Source: Vibrio comitans
Lineage (GTDB): Bacteria > Pseudomonadota > Gammaproteobacteria > Enterobacterales > Vibrionaceae
DNA: 64,000 nt
NCBI GenBank assembly: GCA_024346835.1
Contig: AP024867.1
Span: forward strand, 1,240,001 to 1,304,000
Direction: 5' to 3'
Under the pieces are notes generated by a model. That model was given only the letters and a program-made list of their open reading frames with translations, did no database searches and was not told the DNA's origin. A program made the position numbers and the translations under genes. Below, piece by piece: positions 41,313-50,421 of the stretch. The first letter of the stretch is position 1. Each line of letters begins with the position of its first letter.

Positions 41313-42077
41313 ATGACTAACTTTTTTAATGACGCTGCCTCTGAGCTTCTAGGTCGTCGCGTAGCGGGCACTAAAGCTCCACGTCTAGCTGAAAACATTC
41401 GTCCAACTTCTCTTGAAGACGCACTGCAAGTTCAGGCTGCAATGGTTGAAGCTAAGAACGGTCAAGTAGGCGGTTGGAAGTGTTTAAACCCTCTATCTGA
41501 AGACAAGTACATCGTAGCGCCTATCTTTTCTGATAGCGTGAAAAAAGGCGACACTTGTGAGCTGTTTGCTGACAACGGTGTAGCGCGTATTGAACCTGAG
41601 ATTGGCTTTACCCTAGGTAAAAACCTACCAGCAAACCCAGAAGGTTACACTGAAGAGCAAATCAACGACGCAATCGGTTCTTGCCACATGGCACTAGAGC
41701 TTATGCAAGCGCGTTTTGCTGCAGATAGCGATGCTGAATTCTACGAGAAACTAGCAGACTGCATGGTTAACCAAGGCCTATTTATTGGTCCAGAAATCGC
41801 ACGTGAAAAAGCATTCAACGCAGCTAAAGTAGCCGTAACTGTTGCTCAAGGCGATAATGTTCAAACGTTTGATGGCGAGCATCCAAACCAATCAGCACAA
41901 AGCCCAATCTACTGGCTAATTAACTTCATGACTCGTCGTGGTGTTGAATTCAAAGCGGGCGAAACCATTATTACTGGTTCTTACTGTGGCATCGTAGAAG
42001 TTGAGTTCGATAAACCAACGACGATCAAGTATGACGGTATTGGTGAATACGAAGTGGTATTTAACGCTAAAGCGTAA
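41313..42077 (+). CDS. 2-keto-4-pentenoate hydratase-family protein
   Basis: A 254-residue protein of the MhpD/fumarylacetoacetate-hydrolase superfamily. Blocks are VQAAMVEAKNGQVGGWKCLN, the metal-ligand region RIEPEIGFTLGKNLP (E-x-E), SCHMALELMQARFA and GETIITGSYCGIVEVEFDKP near the end. The metal-binding acidic residues appear present. No aromatic meta-cleavage genes lie nearby, so the true substrate is open; hydration of a 2-oxo-enoate is the family reaction. Monocistronic with its own terminator. Confidence 0.82.
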   Translation: MTNFFNDAASELLGRRVAGTKAPRLAENIRPTSLEDALQVQAAMVEAKNGQVGGWKCLNPLSEDKYIVAPIFSDSVKKGDTCELFADNGVARIEPEIGFTLGKNLPANPEGYTEEQINDAIGSCHMALELMQARFAADSDAEFYEKLADCMVNQGLFIGPEIAREKAFNAAKVAVTVAQGDNVQTFDGEHPNQSAQSPIYWLINFMTRRGVEFKAGETIITGSYCGIVEVEFDKPTTIKYDGIGEYEVVFNAKA

Positions 42078-42100
42078 GTTCTGACTTTGCTCTGCGAAAT

Positions 42101-42134
42101 AAAAAGCAGAAGCTCTGGGGCTTCTGCTTTTTTT
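42101..42134 (+). terminator. terminator of the hydratase gene
   Basis: AAAGCAGAAGC-(6)-GCTTCTGCTTT followed by TTTTTA. Confidence 0.92.
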
Positions 42135-42171
42135 ATGCTTGTTTGTTTAGCCCGGATTTACTGGGGATGGT

Positions 42172-43779
42172 TTACAGGGTAACCGCTAACTCTTTCTTTT
42201 GATGATCCAGGTACTCATCGTAAGTGCCTTGGAAGTTCACTAGCTTTTTATCTTTAATATCGATGATAGAGGTTGCTAGGGAAGAAACAAACTCACGGTC
42301 GTGGCTGACAAAGATCAGCGTGCCTTGGTACTCTTTTAGTGCAGAGTTCAACGCTTCAATAGCTTCCATGTCCATGTGGTTTGTTGGTTCATCCATGACT
42401 AGCACATTGATATCTTGCATCATCAATTTACCAAATAGCAGGCGGTTTTTCTCACCACCAGAACAGTTTCTGGCTTTCTTATTAGCATCATCAGCGGTAA
42501 AAAGAAGACGGCCTAAAATGCCACGCACCATAAGGTCATCGTGCTTAACAGTACGCCACTGAGAGATCCAATCAAAGATACTTAGATCATTGTCAAAATC
42601 TGCGGTGCTATCCTGCGGGCAGTAACCGATTGAGGCATTCTCCGACCATTTTACTACGCCGTGTTTTTGCTCTAACTCATTGACTAAACAACGCAAGAAG
42701 GTTGTCTTACCGACGCCGTTTTCACCAATTACAGCAAGACGACTGCCTGCTTCTAAAAGTAGATTACCGCCTTCAAACAGAAGCTCGTCATCAAAAGCGT
42801 GCCCTAAATCTTGTAATTCTAGGGCTTGACGGTGCAGCTTCTTACCTTCGCCAAAATCAATGGATGGGCTAATACGGCTTGATGACTTAACCTCGTCAAG
42901 CTTGATCTTGTCCATTTTCTTCGCGCGAGAGCTCGCTTGCTTTGCTTTAGAAGCGTTGGCACCAAAGCGGTTTACGAAGTCTTGCAGTTCGCTTATTTCT
43001 GCCGCTTTCTTAGCATTACTTGATAACAGTTGCTCACGGATAAGGCCAGAAGCTTCAAGGAAGTACTCGTAGTTGCCAGGGTAGATACGCAATTCACCAT
43101 AGTCGATGTCGGCCATGTGGGTACATACAGAGTTCAGGAAGTGACGATCGTGCGAGATGATGATCATTGTACACTTACGCTGGTTTAGTTCTTCACCTAA
43201 CCAGTTGATGGTGTGAATATCCAGGTTGTTGGTTGGTTCATCAAGTAGCAAGATATCAGGGTTGGCAAATAGTGCCTGTGCCAGTAGTACTCGAAGTTTC
43301 CAACCAGGGGCAACTTGTTGCATTAAACCAAAGTGAAACTCTTCTTCGATACCTGCTTGAAGAAGGATGTCACCAGCACGGCTTTCTGCGGTATAGCCAT
43401 CCATCTCCGCAAATTCGCTTTCAAGCTCCGCAACTTTCATGCCGTCTTCTTCGCTCATTTCTGGAAGAGAGTAGATGCGGTCACGCTCTTGCTTAATTTC
43501 CCAAAGCTTACGGTCACCCATGATAACCACATCGATTACATTGTATTGCTCAAATGCAAACTGGTCTTGACTCAAAACGCCCAGCTTCAATCCAGGTGTA
43601 ATAGAGACATTGCCGGAGCTAGGGGTTAACGCGCCACTCAGGATCTTCATGAAGGTTGATTTACCACATCCATTAGCACCAATAAGGCCATAACGGTTGC
43701 CGTTACCAAATTTAGCAGAGATGTTTTCAAATAACGGCTCTGCGCCAAATTGCATTGTGATGTTTGCGGTAGATATCAA
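42172..43779 (-). CDS. ybiT: ABC-F ATPase YbiT
   Basis: A 535-residue ABC-F protein, a soluble translation factor with two ABC domains and no membrane part. Domain 1 has Walker A GANGCGKST (about residues 34-42) and LLLDEPTNNLD (about 182-192). Domain 2 has Walker A GENGVGKTT, signature CSGGEKNRLLFGKLM and VLVMDEPTNHMD. A linker of about 80 residues between them (NRFGANASKAKQASSRAKKM) is typical. The opening MISTANITMQFGAEPLFENI matches YbiT of E. coli. The start is ATG 43779. Confidence 0.95.
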   Translation of the reverse strand: MISTANITMQFGAEPLFENISAKFGNGNRYGLIGANGCGKSTFMKILSGALTPSSGNVSITPGLKLGVLSQDQFAFEQYNVIDVVIMGDRKLWEIKQERDRIYSLPEMSEEDGMKVAELESEFAEMDGYTAESRAGDILLQAGIEEEFHFGLMQQVAPGWKLRVLLAQALFANPDILLLDEPTNNLDIHTINWLGEELNQRKCTMIIISHDRHFLNSVCTHMADIDYGELRIYPGNYEYFLEASGLIREQLLSSNAKKAAEISELQDFVNRFGANASKAKQASSRAKKMDKIKLDEVKSSSRISPSIDFGEGKKLHRQALELQDLGHAFDDELLFEGGNLLLEAGSRLAVIGENGVGKTTFLRCLVNELEQKHGVVKWSENASIGYCPQDSTADFDNDLSIFDWISQWRTVKHDDLMVRGILGRLLFTADDANKKARNCSGGEKNRLLFGKLMMQDINVLVMDEPTNHMDMEAIEALNSALKEYQGTLIFVSHDREFVSSLATSIIDIKDKKLVNFQGTYDEYLDHQKKELAVTL

Positions 43780-43963
43780 AGAACTATTCCTGAGAATTAA
43801 AGTTAGGATCTGCTTAATCCAAAGACTAAACAGTGAGATGCGAGGCGCGGAATTATACAGACTTATTTTATAAAAGACAGTTATGAGATGATTGTCACAT
43901 AAATGATTTCATTAAGCTGATGAATAAAACGGGAAGGTTAGAGATAAGCACCGTTTTACGAAG

Positions 43964-43991
43964 ATAAAAAAGCCAGCTTATTAAGCTGGCT
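43964..43991 (-). terminator. terminator of gltS
   Basis: On the reverse strand AGCCAGCTTA-A-TAAGCTGGCT is followed by TTTTTTAT. Confidence 0.92.
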
Positions 43992-44017
43992 CTAGGTGAA
44001 AAATTGTTAAAGTCACT

Positions 44018-45244
44018 TTAACCAAGGAAGGCAATGTAACCTTGTAGTACTAACAAGTTCACGATATCGATAAAGAAGGCACCAACGATAGGCACGACCA
44101 TGAAGGCCTGTGGAGAAGGGCCGTAGTGGTTTACTAGAGAACCCATGTTCATTACGGCTGTAGGTGTGGCACCCATACCGAAACCACAGTGTCCACCTGT
44201 AATTATGGCAGCATCGTAGTTACTACCCATGACCCTAAAGGTGATGTTGTAGGCAAATACCGCTAACACACAGGTTTGCACGCCAAGAATAACCAACAAT
44301 GGCATTGCAAGATCAAAGATCTCCCAAAGTTTTAGGCTCATTAAAGCCATGGCGAGGAACAGTGCTAATGAAACGGTACCTATGATATCAACGGTGTCGG
44401 TATTGAACTTGTATGCTCCCGTAAACTCGTAGATGTTAGTTAGAATAACACCAAGGAACAGAGCAAATACAAAGTCAGGGATACCCTTCAGCCAGCCGAT
44501 ACCTAACTCAGAGGTATACTCTTTGATGTAGGTCGCACCTACTACACATACCAAAACCATAAACATGGTTTCAATGACGCGACGAGGAGTTACCTTATCT
44601 TCTTCGGTTTCGTTATAGGTCACGACATCTGGGAATTTTTCGTGGTGCTGTGAGCCGTCACCGTATTCAGAAATAAGGTTGTGCTTATTGATCCTGCGCT
44701 GAGCAACAGGTCCACCAATCAAACCACCTACGATCAAACCAAAGGTCGCAGAAGCCATTGCAAACTCAAGCGTTTTTAGCCCGTATAGCTCCTCGAAGGT
44801 TGCAGCCCAAGCTGCGCCAGTACCGTGACCGCCGGAGAGGGTGATTGAACCTGCTACCAAACCCATCAATGGATTTAAGTCCATCATGCTGGCAAGGCTA
44901 ACACCTATAGCATTCTGGATGATGATATAAACGGAAGCCACCCCTAAAAAGATGAATACTTTCTTACCGCCTTTGAGCAGTTGAGAGTAGCTTGCGGATA
45001 GACCCACGGTAGTAAAGAACATAAGCATCAGAATTTTTTCTAGAGGTAGTGTGAAATCTAGATTGATGCCGTTGAAGTGCAAAACAGTGATGATGACAGC
45101 AATGATAAGGCCACCAACAATCGGTTCAGGCACTTTGTATTTTTTTAAGAAGGGAACCCTTCTGTTAATGAACTGGCCTAGAAAGAGTACAAAAATCGCG
45201 ATTAGAAACGACTCTAAGCTGCCAATAGTATAAGTAGTAGTCAT
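44018..45244 (-). CDS. gltS: sodium/glutamate symporter
   Basis: A 408-residue inner-membrane permease of the ESS family that imports glutamate with Na+. Signature blocks are YKVPEPIVGGLIIAVIIT (about residues 36-53), AGSITLSGGHGTGAAWAATF (about 131-150), and the repeat ITGGHCGFGMGATPTAVMNM (about 345-364). These are the two pseudo-symmetric GHGTG-type reentrant loops. The start is ATG 45244 with AAGGAGC upstream. An AraC-type regulator gene lies upstream on the same strand. Confidence 0.95.
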   Translation of the reverse strand: MTTTYTIGSLESFLIAIFVLFLGQFINRRVPFLKKYKVPEPIVGGLIIAVIITVLHFNGINLDFTLPLEKILMLMFFTTVGLSASYSQLLKGGKKVFIFLGVASVYIIIQNAIGVSLASMMDLNPLMGLVAGSITLSGGHGTGAAWAATFEELYGLKTLEFAMASATFGLIVGGLIGGPVAQRRINKHNLISEYGDGSQHHEKFPDVVTYNETEEDKVTPRRVIETMFMVLVCVVGATYIKEYTSELGIGWLKGIPDFVFALFLGVILTNIYEFTGAYKFNTDTVDIIGTVSLALFLAMALMSLKLWEIFDLAMPLLVILGVQTCVLAVFAYNITFRVMGSNYDAAIITGGHCGFGMGATPTAVMNMGSLVNHYGPSPQAFMVVPIVGAFFIDIVNLLVLQGYIAFLG

Positions 45245-45414
45245 AAAGCTCCTTTAATGCACGGCGAAAAACCGCTGTGGAGATGAGTATTGGATAACTA
45301 TAGACGAAAGTTGAAAGGCCATCGTAACTAGTTAGTCCAAAATTAGGAGGGCGGATTATACGCCAGAAACTCCAAATTTCAATTACCACTTTCCGCCACT
45401 GGCAAATAAAATGG

Positions 45415-46530
45415 TTATGACTGTTTGATTTTTAAACTATTTTTCTCTTCTATCAATGCAGCTTGGTACAGTTTTGGTGTTAAACCACTGAAGCGCTTGA
45501 AGGCTCTAGAGAAATGAGAAATATCCGCATAACCTAGCTGAACTGACACTTGAGTAAGGCTCAAATTTCGACTCATTAACTCGCAGGCAGTATCAAACAT
45601 TAGGCTGTTTTTGATTGCTCTAAATGAATTTTTTTCTTGCTGTAGTCGACGCTGCAAGGTGCGAGTACTCATATCAAAGAGTTTTGCTGCCAATTCAATA
45701 TCGAGATGCTGTTCGTGTACATAAGGTAGCAAGGCGGTATATATGGTATCAGTAAAGGTACTGTGCCAAACAATTTCTCTGGGTGCAGGCTCAGGGTAGG
45801 GAGTGTTGATTGGTTGATCGAGTAGCTCCAATTCGACACTGATCTTTGTGACTTTTTGTGAGAAAAGTAATTGAACATCTTTAGGGATATTTTTCGCAAA
45901 ATCGCCACTTATCCCTTGTTGCAATGAAACCATTTTAGGCATCCAAGTCTCATTATTGATGAGGGATCTAATTAACTGAGTAGCGTAAAGGATATTAAAG
46001 ACTTCCTGCCAATGCCCGATGGTTTTGTGTTTGTATGCTGAGCAGAACCAAGCTGTATCTTTGTCAATATCGAGATATTGAGACGCGGCCGGGATGGATT
46101 CTCTGATCAGCAGGTTGAATTTCGTTAGGACATCACGAACGGTTAAGCTGTGCGGTAGTGTCTTAACAAATTCAGGGATAAGGTGGGTTCGTATTGTTTG
46201 GCTTATGCTGTGAGCTAATGGAAAAATCCCATTTTCGTTATAAACGACTTCTAAAATGTTTCGAACTGAATCATTCATGATCATGTTTTCTGAGTTTAGT
46301 AGCATTTCGCGAGTGATATTCGCGTGCTTCAAAGCCTCTTCTAAATCAATACCATTCTTTTCGAAAGCGCTCAGCAGTGCACTGACAACATCGGCTCTAA
46401 CCAGTGGAATAGTTTCGTTATGCGACTCAACAACGCCTTCAGGTATAGCGGCTTTAAATGCTTTTGATTTCAATTCGATAGCTCTCAACTGCGTGAATAA
46501 ATGATAAGTATGTTGTTTTCCACTGCACAA
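45415..46530 (-). CDS. AraC family transcriptional regulator
   Basis: A 371-residue regulator. The N-terminal half (about residues 40-230) resembles the arabinose-binding-like domain of AraC group members such as OruR/ArgR2 types (VVSALLSAFEKNGIDLEEAL). The C-terminal 100 residues hold the two HTH motifs: LAAKLFDMSTRTLQRRLQQE and LTQVSVQLGYADISHFSRAF, then KRFSGLTPKLYQ. The open frame begins at a TTG (46530) without a good ribosome site, so the true start may be some codons in. It lies 170 bases upstream of gltS on the same strand. Ligand unknown. Confidence 0.85.
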   Translation of the reverse strand: MCSGKQHTYHLFTQLRAIELKSKAFKAAIPEGVVESHNETIPLVRADVVSALLSAFEKNGIDLEEALKHANITREMLLNSENMIMNDSVRNILEVVYNENGIFPLAHSISQTIRTHLIPEFVKTLPHSLTVRDVLTKFNLLIRESIPAASQYLDIDKDTAWFCSAYKHKTIGHWQEVFNILYATQLIRSLINNETWMPKMVSLQQGISGDFAKNIPKDVQLLFSQKVTKISVELELLDQPINTPYPEPAPREIVWHSTFTDTIYTALLPYVHEQHLDIELAAKLFDMSTRTLQRRLQQEKNSFRAIKNSLMFDTACELMSRNLSLTQVSVQLGYADISHFSRAFKRFSGLTPKLYQAALIEEKNSLKIKQS

Positions 46531-46898
46531 TTAACTTGGACGTGTTCAATGCTTTTGTCCACTTATCAATGATATACGAATTCACTAACATTTTTGAAAA
46601 GAATCTTAGTTGTTTTAGTGATTTTTAGTAACACCATGAAAGACTTACTGCGTTGAAGAAGGAAGGGTTTAGAAACGAAATTGAACGCAAAGGTAAGTAT
46701 GACTTGTTCGTGCCCTAGAATGTCATGTTAAAGACAGTAGGTTAATAATTCATACTAGGTAGCTCATTCTTTTGGATAGAAATGTCTATACCTCTGATTT
46801 TAAACTAGGTTTTTATTCCAAATACGAATTCAAATTATCCCTATTGCTAAAAATTACGTACTACACTCTATTGACTCATTAAGGAAGGAGAGAGTGTC
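46531..46898. other. gene-free region between the divergent AraC and dienelactone hydrolase genes
   Basis: AT-rich, no open frame and no strong inverted repeat. It should hold the promoters of both divergent genes. Its last bases carry the strong ribosome site AAGGAAGGAGAGAG of the hydrolase. Confidence 0.5.
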
Positions 46899-47630
46899 AT
46901 GCGTCATTTTTTAACTGCAGCGTTATTAGTCGGTTCTTTTAGTGCTGTAGCCGGTGAAGATGTGGTTTATGAAGTAGATGGAGAAGCGTATCAGGGCTAT
47001 TGGTCCAAAGTTTCAGATTCAGCACCGTTAGTCGTGTTGGTTCACGACTGGGATGGTCTAACTGATTACGAGATCAAGCGTGCTGAGATGCTTAACGAGC
47101 AAGGCTACAATGTGTTTGCGGCAGATCTGTTCGGGCAGGGAGTGCGCCCAACTGAGGTAAAAGATAAGAAGCAGCATACAGGTGAGCTTTATAAAGATCG
47201 CGCTAAATTGCAGAAATTGATGGCAGAAAGCCAGCGCAAGGGTGAAATGCTTAATGGCAGTGGTGATAACACTGTCGTAATGGGCTATTGCTTTGGCGGT
47301 GCAGCAGTACTTGAAGCCGCTCGTGCCGGTGCAGATGCCAAAGCCTTCGTTACCTTCCATGGCGGACTCACTACACCAAAAGGTCAAAGCTATAAAATGA
47401 CCAAAGCACCTGTTGTTGTCTTCCACGGCACAGCCGATACCGCTATCACTATGAAAGACTTTGCCATGCTTGCTGATGAGCTAGAAAAAACAGGCATCAA
47501 GCATGAAATGGTTTCTTATGGCGGTGCACCGCATGCCTTTACCGTATTTGGATCAGAGCGATACCGCGAAGACGCAGATATGAAGTCGTGGACTAGATTT
47601 AATGAGGTTTTGGCTGAAGTGACCAAGTAG
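46899..47630 (+). CDS. exported dienelactone hydrolase-family protein
   Basis: A 243-residue alpha/beta hydrolase with a Sec signal peptide MRHFLTAALLVGSFSAVAG. The nucleophile is Cys in GYCFGGAAV (about residue 130), as in dienelactone hydrolases. The Asp and His of the triad are in HGTADTAI and GAPHAFT. Export is unusual for the family's catabolic members but common in such Vibrio proteins. The substrate is not known. The start is ATG 46899, with AAGGAGAGAG upstream. Convergent with the next gene, seven bases away. Confidence 0.87.
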   Translation: MRHFLTAALLVGSFSAVAGEDVVYEVDGEAYQGYWSKVSDSAPLVVLVHDWDGLTDYEIKRAEMLNEQGYNVFAADLFGQGVRPTEVKDKKQHTGELYKDRAKLQKLMAESQRKGEMLNGSGDNTVVMGYCFGGAAVLEAARAGADAKAFVTFHGGLTTPKGQSYKMTKAPVVVFHGTADTAITMKDFAMLADELEKTGIKHEMVSYGGAPHAFTVFGSERYREDADMKSWTRFNEVLAEVTK

Positions 47631-47636
47631 AAGCTG

Positions 47637-48290
47637 TCATTTACACTCGAATATTGCGTAAAGCTGGACGTATCTTTTCACCGAAGATCCGTCCTCTTCT
47701 TTTTTAAGAGGATGAGCGTGAGCTTTATAGCAAGGTTGAAGACCGAGAGACTCCATCACATCATCAAGCTTTGGCGTCGAAGATTGGGCCAGCAGGATCC
47801 CTTGCTGAGCATACATCGCAAAATCATCAGGTAATTGATTGTGCCACCAGTCAAGAAGTTGTTGGCTAGTGTTAATTCGATTTAGCCAATGATCACACAC
47901 CAACACTACACAATCATTCGGTTGAATGGCATAGGCATATTCCTCTCTCCATAAGCCAAGGGTATTTGAAAGTTGCCCCTTGAAGACCTTATTTGCCGTT
48001 TTTATAGAATGAGGAAAAAGCCATACGCTGCCATAGGGGAGAGTAATACGCCGGTAGACACTATTTTCAACGTCTTCACCTGCTTCTAATTCAATCGAAT
48101 GACTTGATATCGAAGTGCCAAATTGCGTCGCGATTACCTGAAGGCGACGCTCTACCATTGAGGTTAAGTGTTTGTTACTTATTCCTCGGTTGTGCACGGT
48201 TGGGTAGTGCTGCTTTGACAGGGAAAGACAGTCGTTTTGAACTGCGTTTAGCGCCTGAATAACGATGTCTTTGAGCAAATTCTCGTCCAA
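47637..48290 (-). CDS. conserved hypothetical protein, 217 aa
   Basis: A soluble protein with no signal peptide or membrane segment. Visible features are a helical start (MDENLLKDIVIQALNAVQND), a segment with VYRRITLPYGSVWLFPHS, and NDCVVLVCDHWLNRINTSQQ. The end LKKEEDGSSVKRYVQLYAIF may be a strand. I do not recognise a family. The gene is monocistronic, convergent with the dienelactone hydrolase gene and divergent from cytochrome b561. Confidence 0.7.
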   Translation of the reverse strand: MDENLLKDIVIQALNAVQNDCLSLSKQHYPTVHNRGISNKHLTSMVERRLQVIATQFGTSISSHSIELEAGEDVENSVYRRITLPYGSVWLFPHSIKTANKVFKGQLSNTLGLWREEYAYAIQPNDCVVLVCDHWLNRINTSQQLLDWWHNQLPDDFAMYAQQGILLAQSSTPKLDDVMESLGLQPCYKAHAHPLKKEEDGSSVKRYVQLYAIFECK

Positions 48291-48503
48291 TAAATAGATA
48301 ATATGTCAATGATTTTACTATAGTTTAAATTGTAAGATTAAGTAAAACGCCGAGTTCCTTCAAATTCTTTGAATAAGTTAGTCAAATTCACCTAATCGTA
48401 GTTTTTTTTAGTTCGCGCATACTAACTCTATCTTGTAGTCTAGTTGTTAAGTAAAGGAAACAATTAAGTGACTGAGTTACTCATGGAGCAAAGGAGTAGT
48501 ACG

Positions 48504-49031
48504 TTGAAAACCTATAACCGCACCGCTCGCGTTATCCACTGGATTTCTGCCATAACAGTTATTGGCATGTTTGCTGTGGGCTGGTGGATGGTGGACCTAA
48601 ACTACTATAGTGAATGGTATCAAACGGCGCCGTTTTGGCACAAATCAATAGGGATTATTCTCGCAGGTTTAACCATTTTTCGCGTCGTTTGGAAAGCTAT
48701 AACAGGCTCTCCAAAAGTTGAAGGCAATGCCTTTGAGGTCAAAGCAGCCAAATCAGCTCACCACCTTATGTATCTTTTGCTGTTCGTTTTGTTTGCTTCG
48801 GGCTACTTGATATCAACGGAAGACGGTAGAGGTATCTCGGTATTTGACTGGTTCGAAGTACCCGGGCTAGGGAAATTGTTTGAAGGACAAGCCGACCTTG
48901 CAGGTACGGTTCATTATTATGTGGCATTTGCCCTGATTGGATTGGCAGCTATTCATGCTTTAGCTGCACTTAAGCATCACTTTATCGATAAAGACGATAC
49001 GCTACGCAAAATGATAGGAGGTTCAAAATGA
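48504..49031 (+). CDS. cytochrome b561 family protein
   Basis: A 175-residue, four-helix di-heme membrane protein. The heme-ligand histidines are in ARVIHWISAITV (helix 1), FWHKSIGIILAG (helix 2), and HYYVAFALIGLAAIHALAAL with the following KHHFID (helix 4). It passes electrons from ubiquinol to periplasmic partners, often YceI-linked. TTG 48504 is preferred because AAAGGAG lies seven bases upstream and MKTYNRTARVIHW is the family start; the frame is open to GTG 48468. The end overlaps the yceI start by four bases. Confidence 0.9.
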   Translation: MKTYNRTARVIHWISAITVIGMFAVGWWMVDLNYYSEWYQTAPFWHKSIGIILAGLTIFRVVWKAITGSPKVEGNAFEVKAAKSAHHLMYLLLFVLFASGYLISTEDGRGISVFDWFEVPGLGKLFEGQADLAGTVHYYVAFALIGLAAIHALAALKHHFIDKDDTLRKMIGGSK

Positions 49032-49597
49032 AAAAATTAACGGCTGCTCTAGGATTGGCACTTGCGATGGCTACACCCCTGTACGCTAATGCGGCAGATT
49101 ACGTGATTGATACCCAAGGTGCGCATGCATCAATTAACTTTAAGGTAAGCCACCTTGGTTATAGCTACATTAAGGGACGTTTTAACCGTTTCTCAGGTGA
49201 ATTTAGTTATGATCCTGCCAACGTTGAAGCCTCTTCGGTTGAAGTAAAGGTTGATACTACGAGCCTAGACTCCAACCATGCAGAACGTGACAAGCACATT
49301 AGAAGCAGCGACTTTATCGACGCTTCAAAGTACAGTGACGCCGTATTTAACAGTACGAAAGTTGTTGATAAGGGTGATGGTAATCTTGAGATTATGGGCG
49401 ATTTGACGCTACATGGCCAAACCAAGCCAATTACCATAGAAGCGAACTTTATTGGTCAAGGTAAAGACCCGTGGGGTGGTGAACGTGCTGGCTTTATGGG
49501 AACAACTCGCCTAGAACTGGCGGACTTTAATATCCCAGTAATGGGAACTTCAAGCTATGTAGATATGGAACTGCATGTTGAAGGAAAGAAAAAGTAA
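49028..49597 (+). CDS. yceI: YceI family periplasmic lipid-binding protein
   Basis: A 189-residue secreted protein with signal MKKLTAALGLALAMATPLYA and a YceI beta-barrel: YVIDTQGAHASINFKVSHLG, IKGRFNRFSGEFSYDP and KVDTTSLDSNHAERDKHIRS. YceI proteins bind a polyprenoid such as ubiquinone-8 in the periplasm. The fused reading with cytochrome b561 (ATGA overlap) supports a joint role in quinone or electron transfer. Confidence 0.93.
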   Translation: MKKLTAALGLALAMATPLYANAADYVIDTQGAHASINFKVSHLGYSYIKGRFNRFSGEFSYDPANVEASSVEVKVDTTSLDSNHAERDKHIRSSDFIDASKYSDAVFNSTKVVDKGDGNLEIMGDLTLHGQTKPITIEANFIGQGKDPWGGERAGFMGTTRLELADFNIPVMGTSSYVDMELHVEGKKK

Positions 49598-49624
49598 GTT
49601 CTAACAGCTAAATCTTTTTTCTTT

Positions 49625-49658
49625 ATCTCGCTTGAGTTTTTCAAGCGAGATTTTTTTA
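49625..49658 (+). terminator. terminator of the cytochrome b561-yceI operon
   Basis: ATCTCGCTTGA-(5)-TCAAGCGAGAT followed by TTTTTTA. Confidence 0.93.
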
Positions 49659-49752
49659 TCTCTACTATTTACGTTTACATGTTTAATAATAATGCTTCGC
49701 TACGAAAACTATCTGAGCGCTACTAGAAAATATAACTGAGTTCGACCGCTGA

Positions 49753-50178
49753 TTACTCTTCATGACCTAATGTGCGTTTGTCGCTCAAAGCTTTATGGCT
49801 GTCTTTAACATAGAATACGCTACCTACAGTAACGGCTGCACCTGCAGCTACAAGGCCCGGATTACCAATAGCTGCAATGGTAGCCGCACCTGCAAGAATA
49901 AATCCGGCAGCTCCGCGCGTGGCTTTCTTTTCGAGATCGTCATAATTAGTGTTCTCTAAGTAGTCGATACGCTGTTCGTAATCAGACTTGGCTTTAGTCA
50001 CTGATTCAGCATAGTCGCTTTCAACGTGAGCTGGCTTAGATTGTGTCCCGACAACGCTTTCTTTGGGCTGAACTTCTAGAGTTTGCTCGGGCTGATCAGA
50101 ACCTACGCCATTGACGCTGTTAGCAAGAGCCGGAGAGGTGACAAACAGTAATACGAACAGTGTAAATAGATTTTTCAT
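49753..50178 (-). CDS. exported protein of unknown function, 141 aa
   Basis: A Sec signal MKNLFTLFVLLFVTSPALA, a polar Gln/Glu/Val-rich segment, a helix SVTKAKSDYEQRIDYLENTN, then a glycine-alanine-rich hydrophobic stretch GAAGFILAGAATIAAIGNPG / LVAAGAAVTVGSVFYV that may enter a membrane. The end is KDSHKALSDKRTLGHEE. No family recognised. Monocistronic, with 240 bases of gene-free AT-rich sequence upstream. Confidence 0.7.
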   Translation of the reverse strand: MKNLFTLFVLLFVTSPALANSVNGVGSDQPEQTLEVQPKESVVGTQSKPAHVESDYAESVTKAKSDYEQRIDYLENTNYDDLEKKATRGAAGFILAGAATIAAIGNPGLVAAGAAVTVGSVFYVKDSHKALSDKRTLGHEE

Positions 50179-50421
50179 AGAAGAATTCCAACATCAGTGA
50201 CTAAGTTAGGTGTCATAAATCTATTTGAGTCTGCCTTGATTCAGAAATGATTTATTGTATGAACGCTATATAACTTACGTCGGTCATATAGTTGGCTGTA
50301 TTTTATACGATGAGGGGATGCGATCTATATCGTCGCTTTTAGTTAATCTATAAACGCTGCTTATGGTTCTGGTTGGTTACACATTCACTGTGCTTTGTTA
50401 TTCACTGCACAAGTTCGAAGG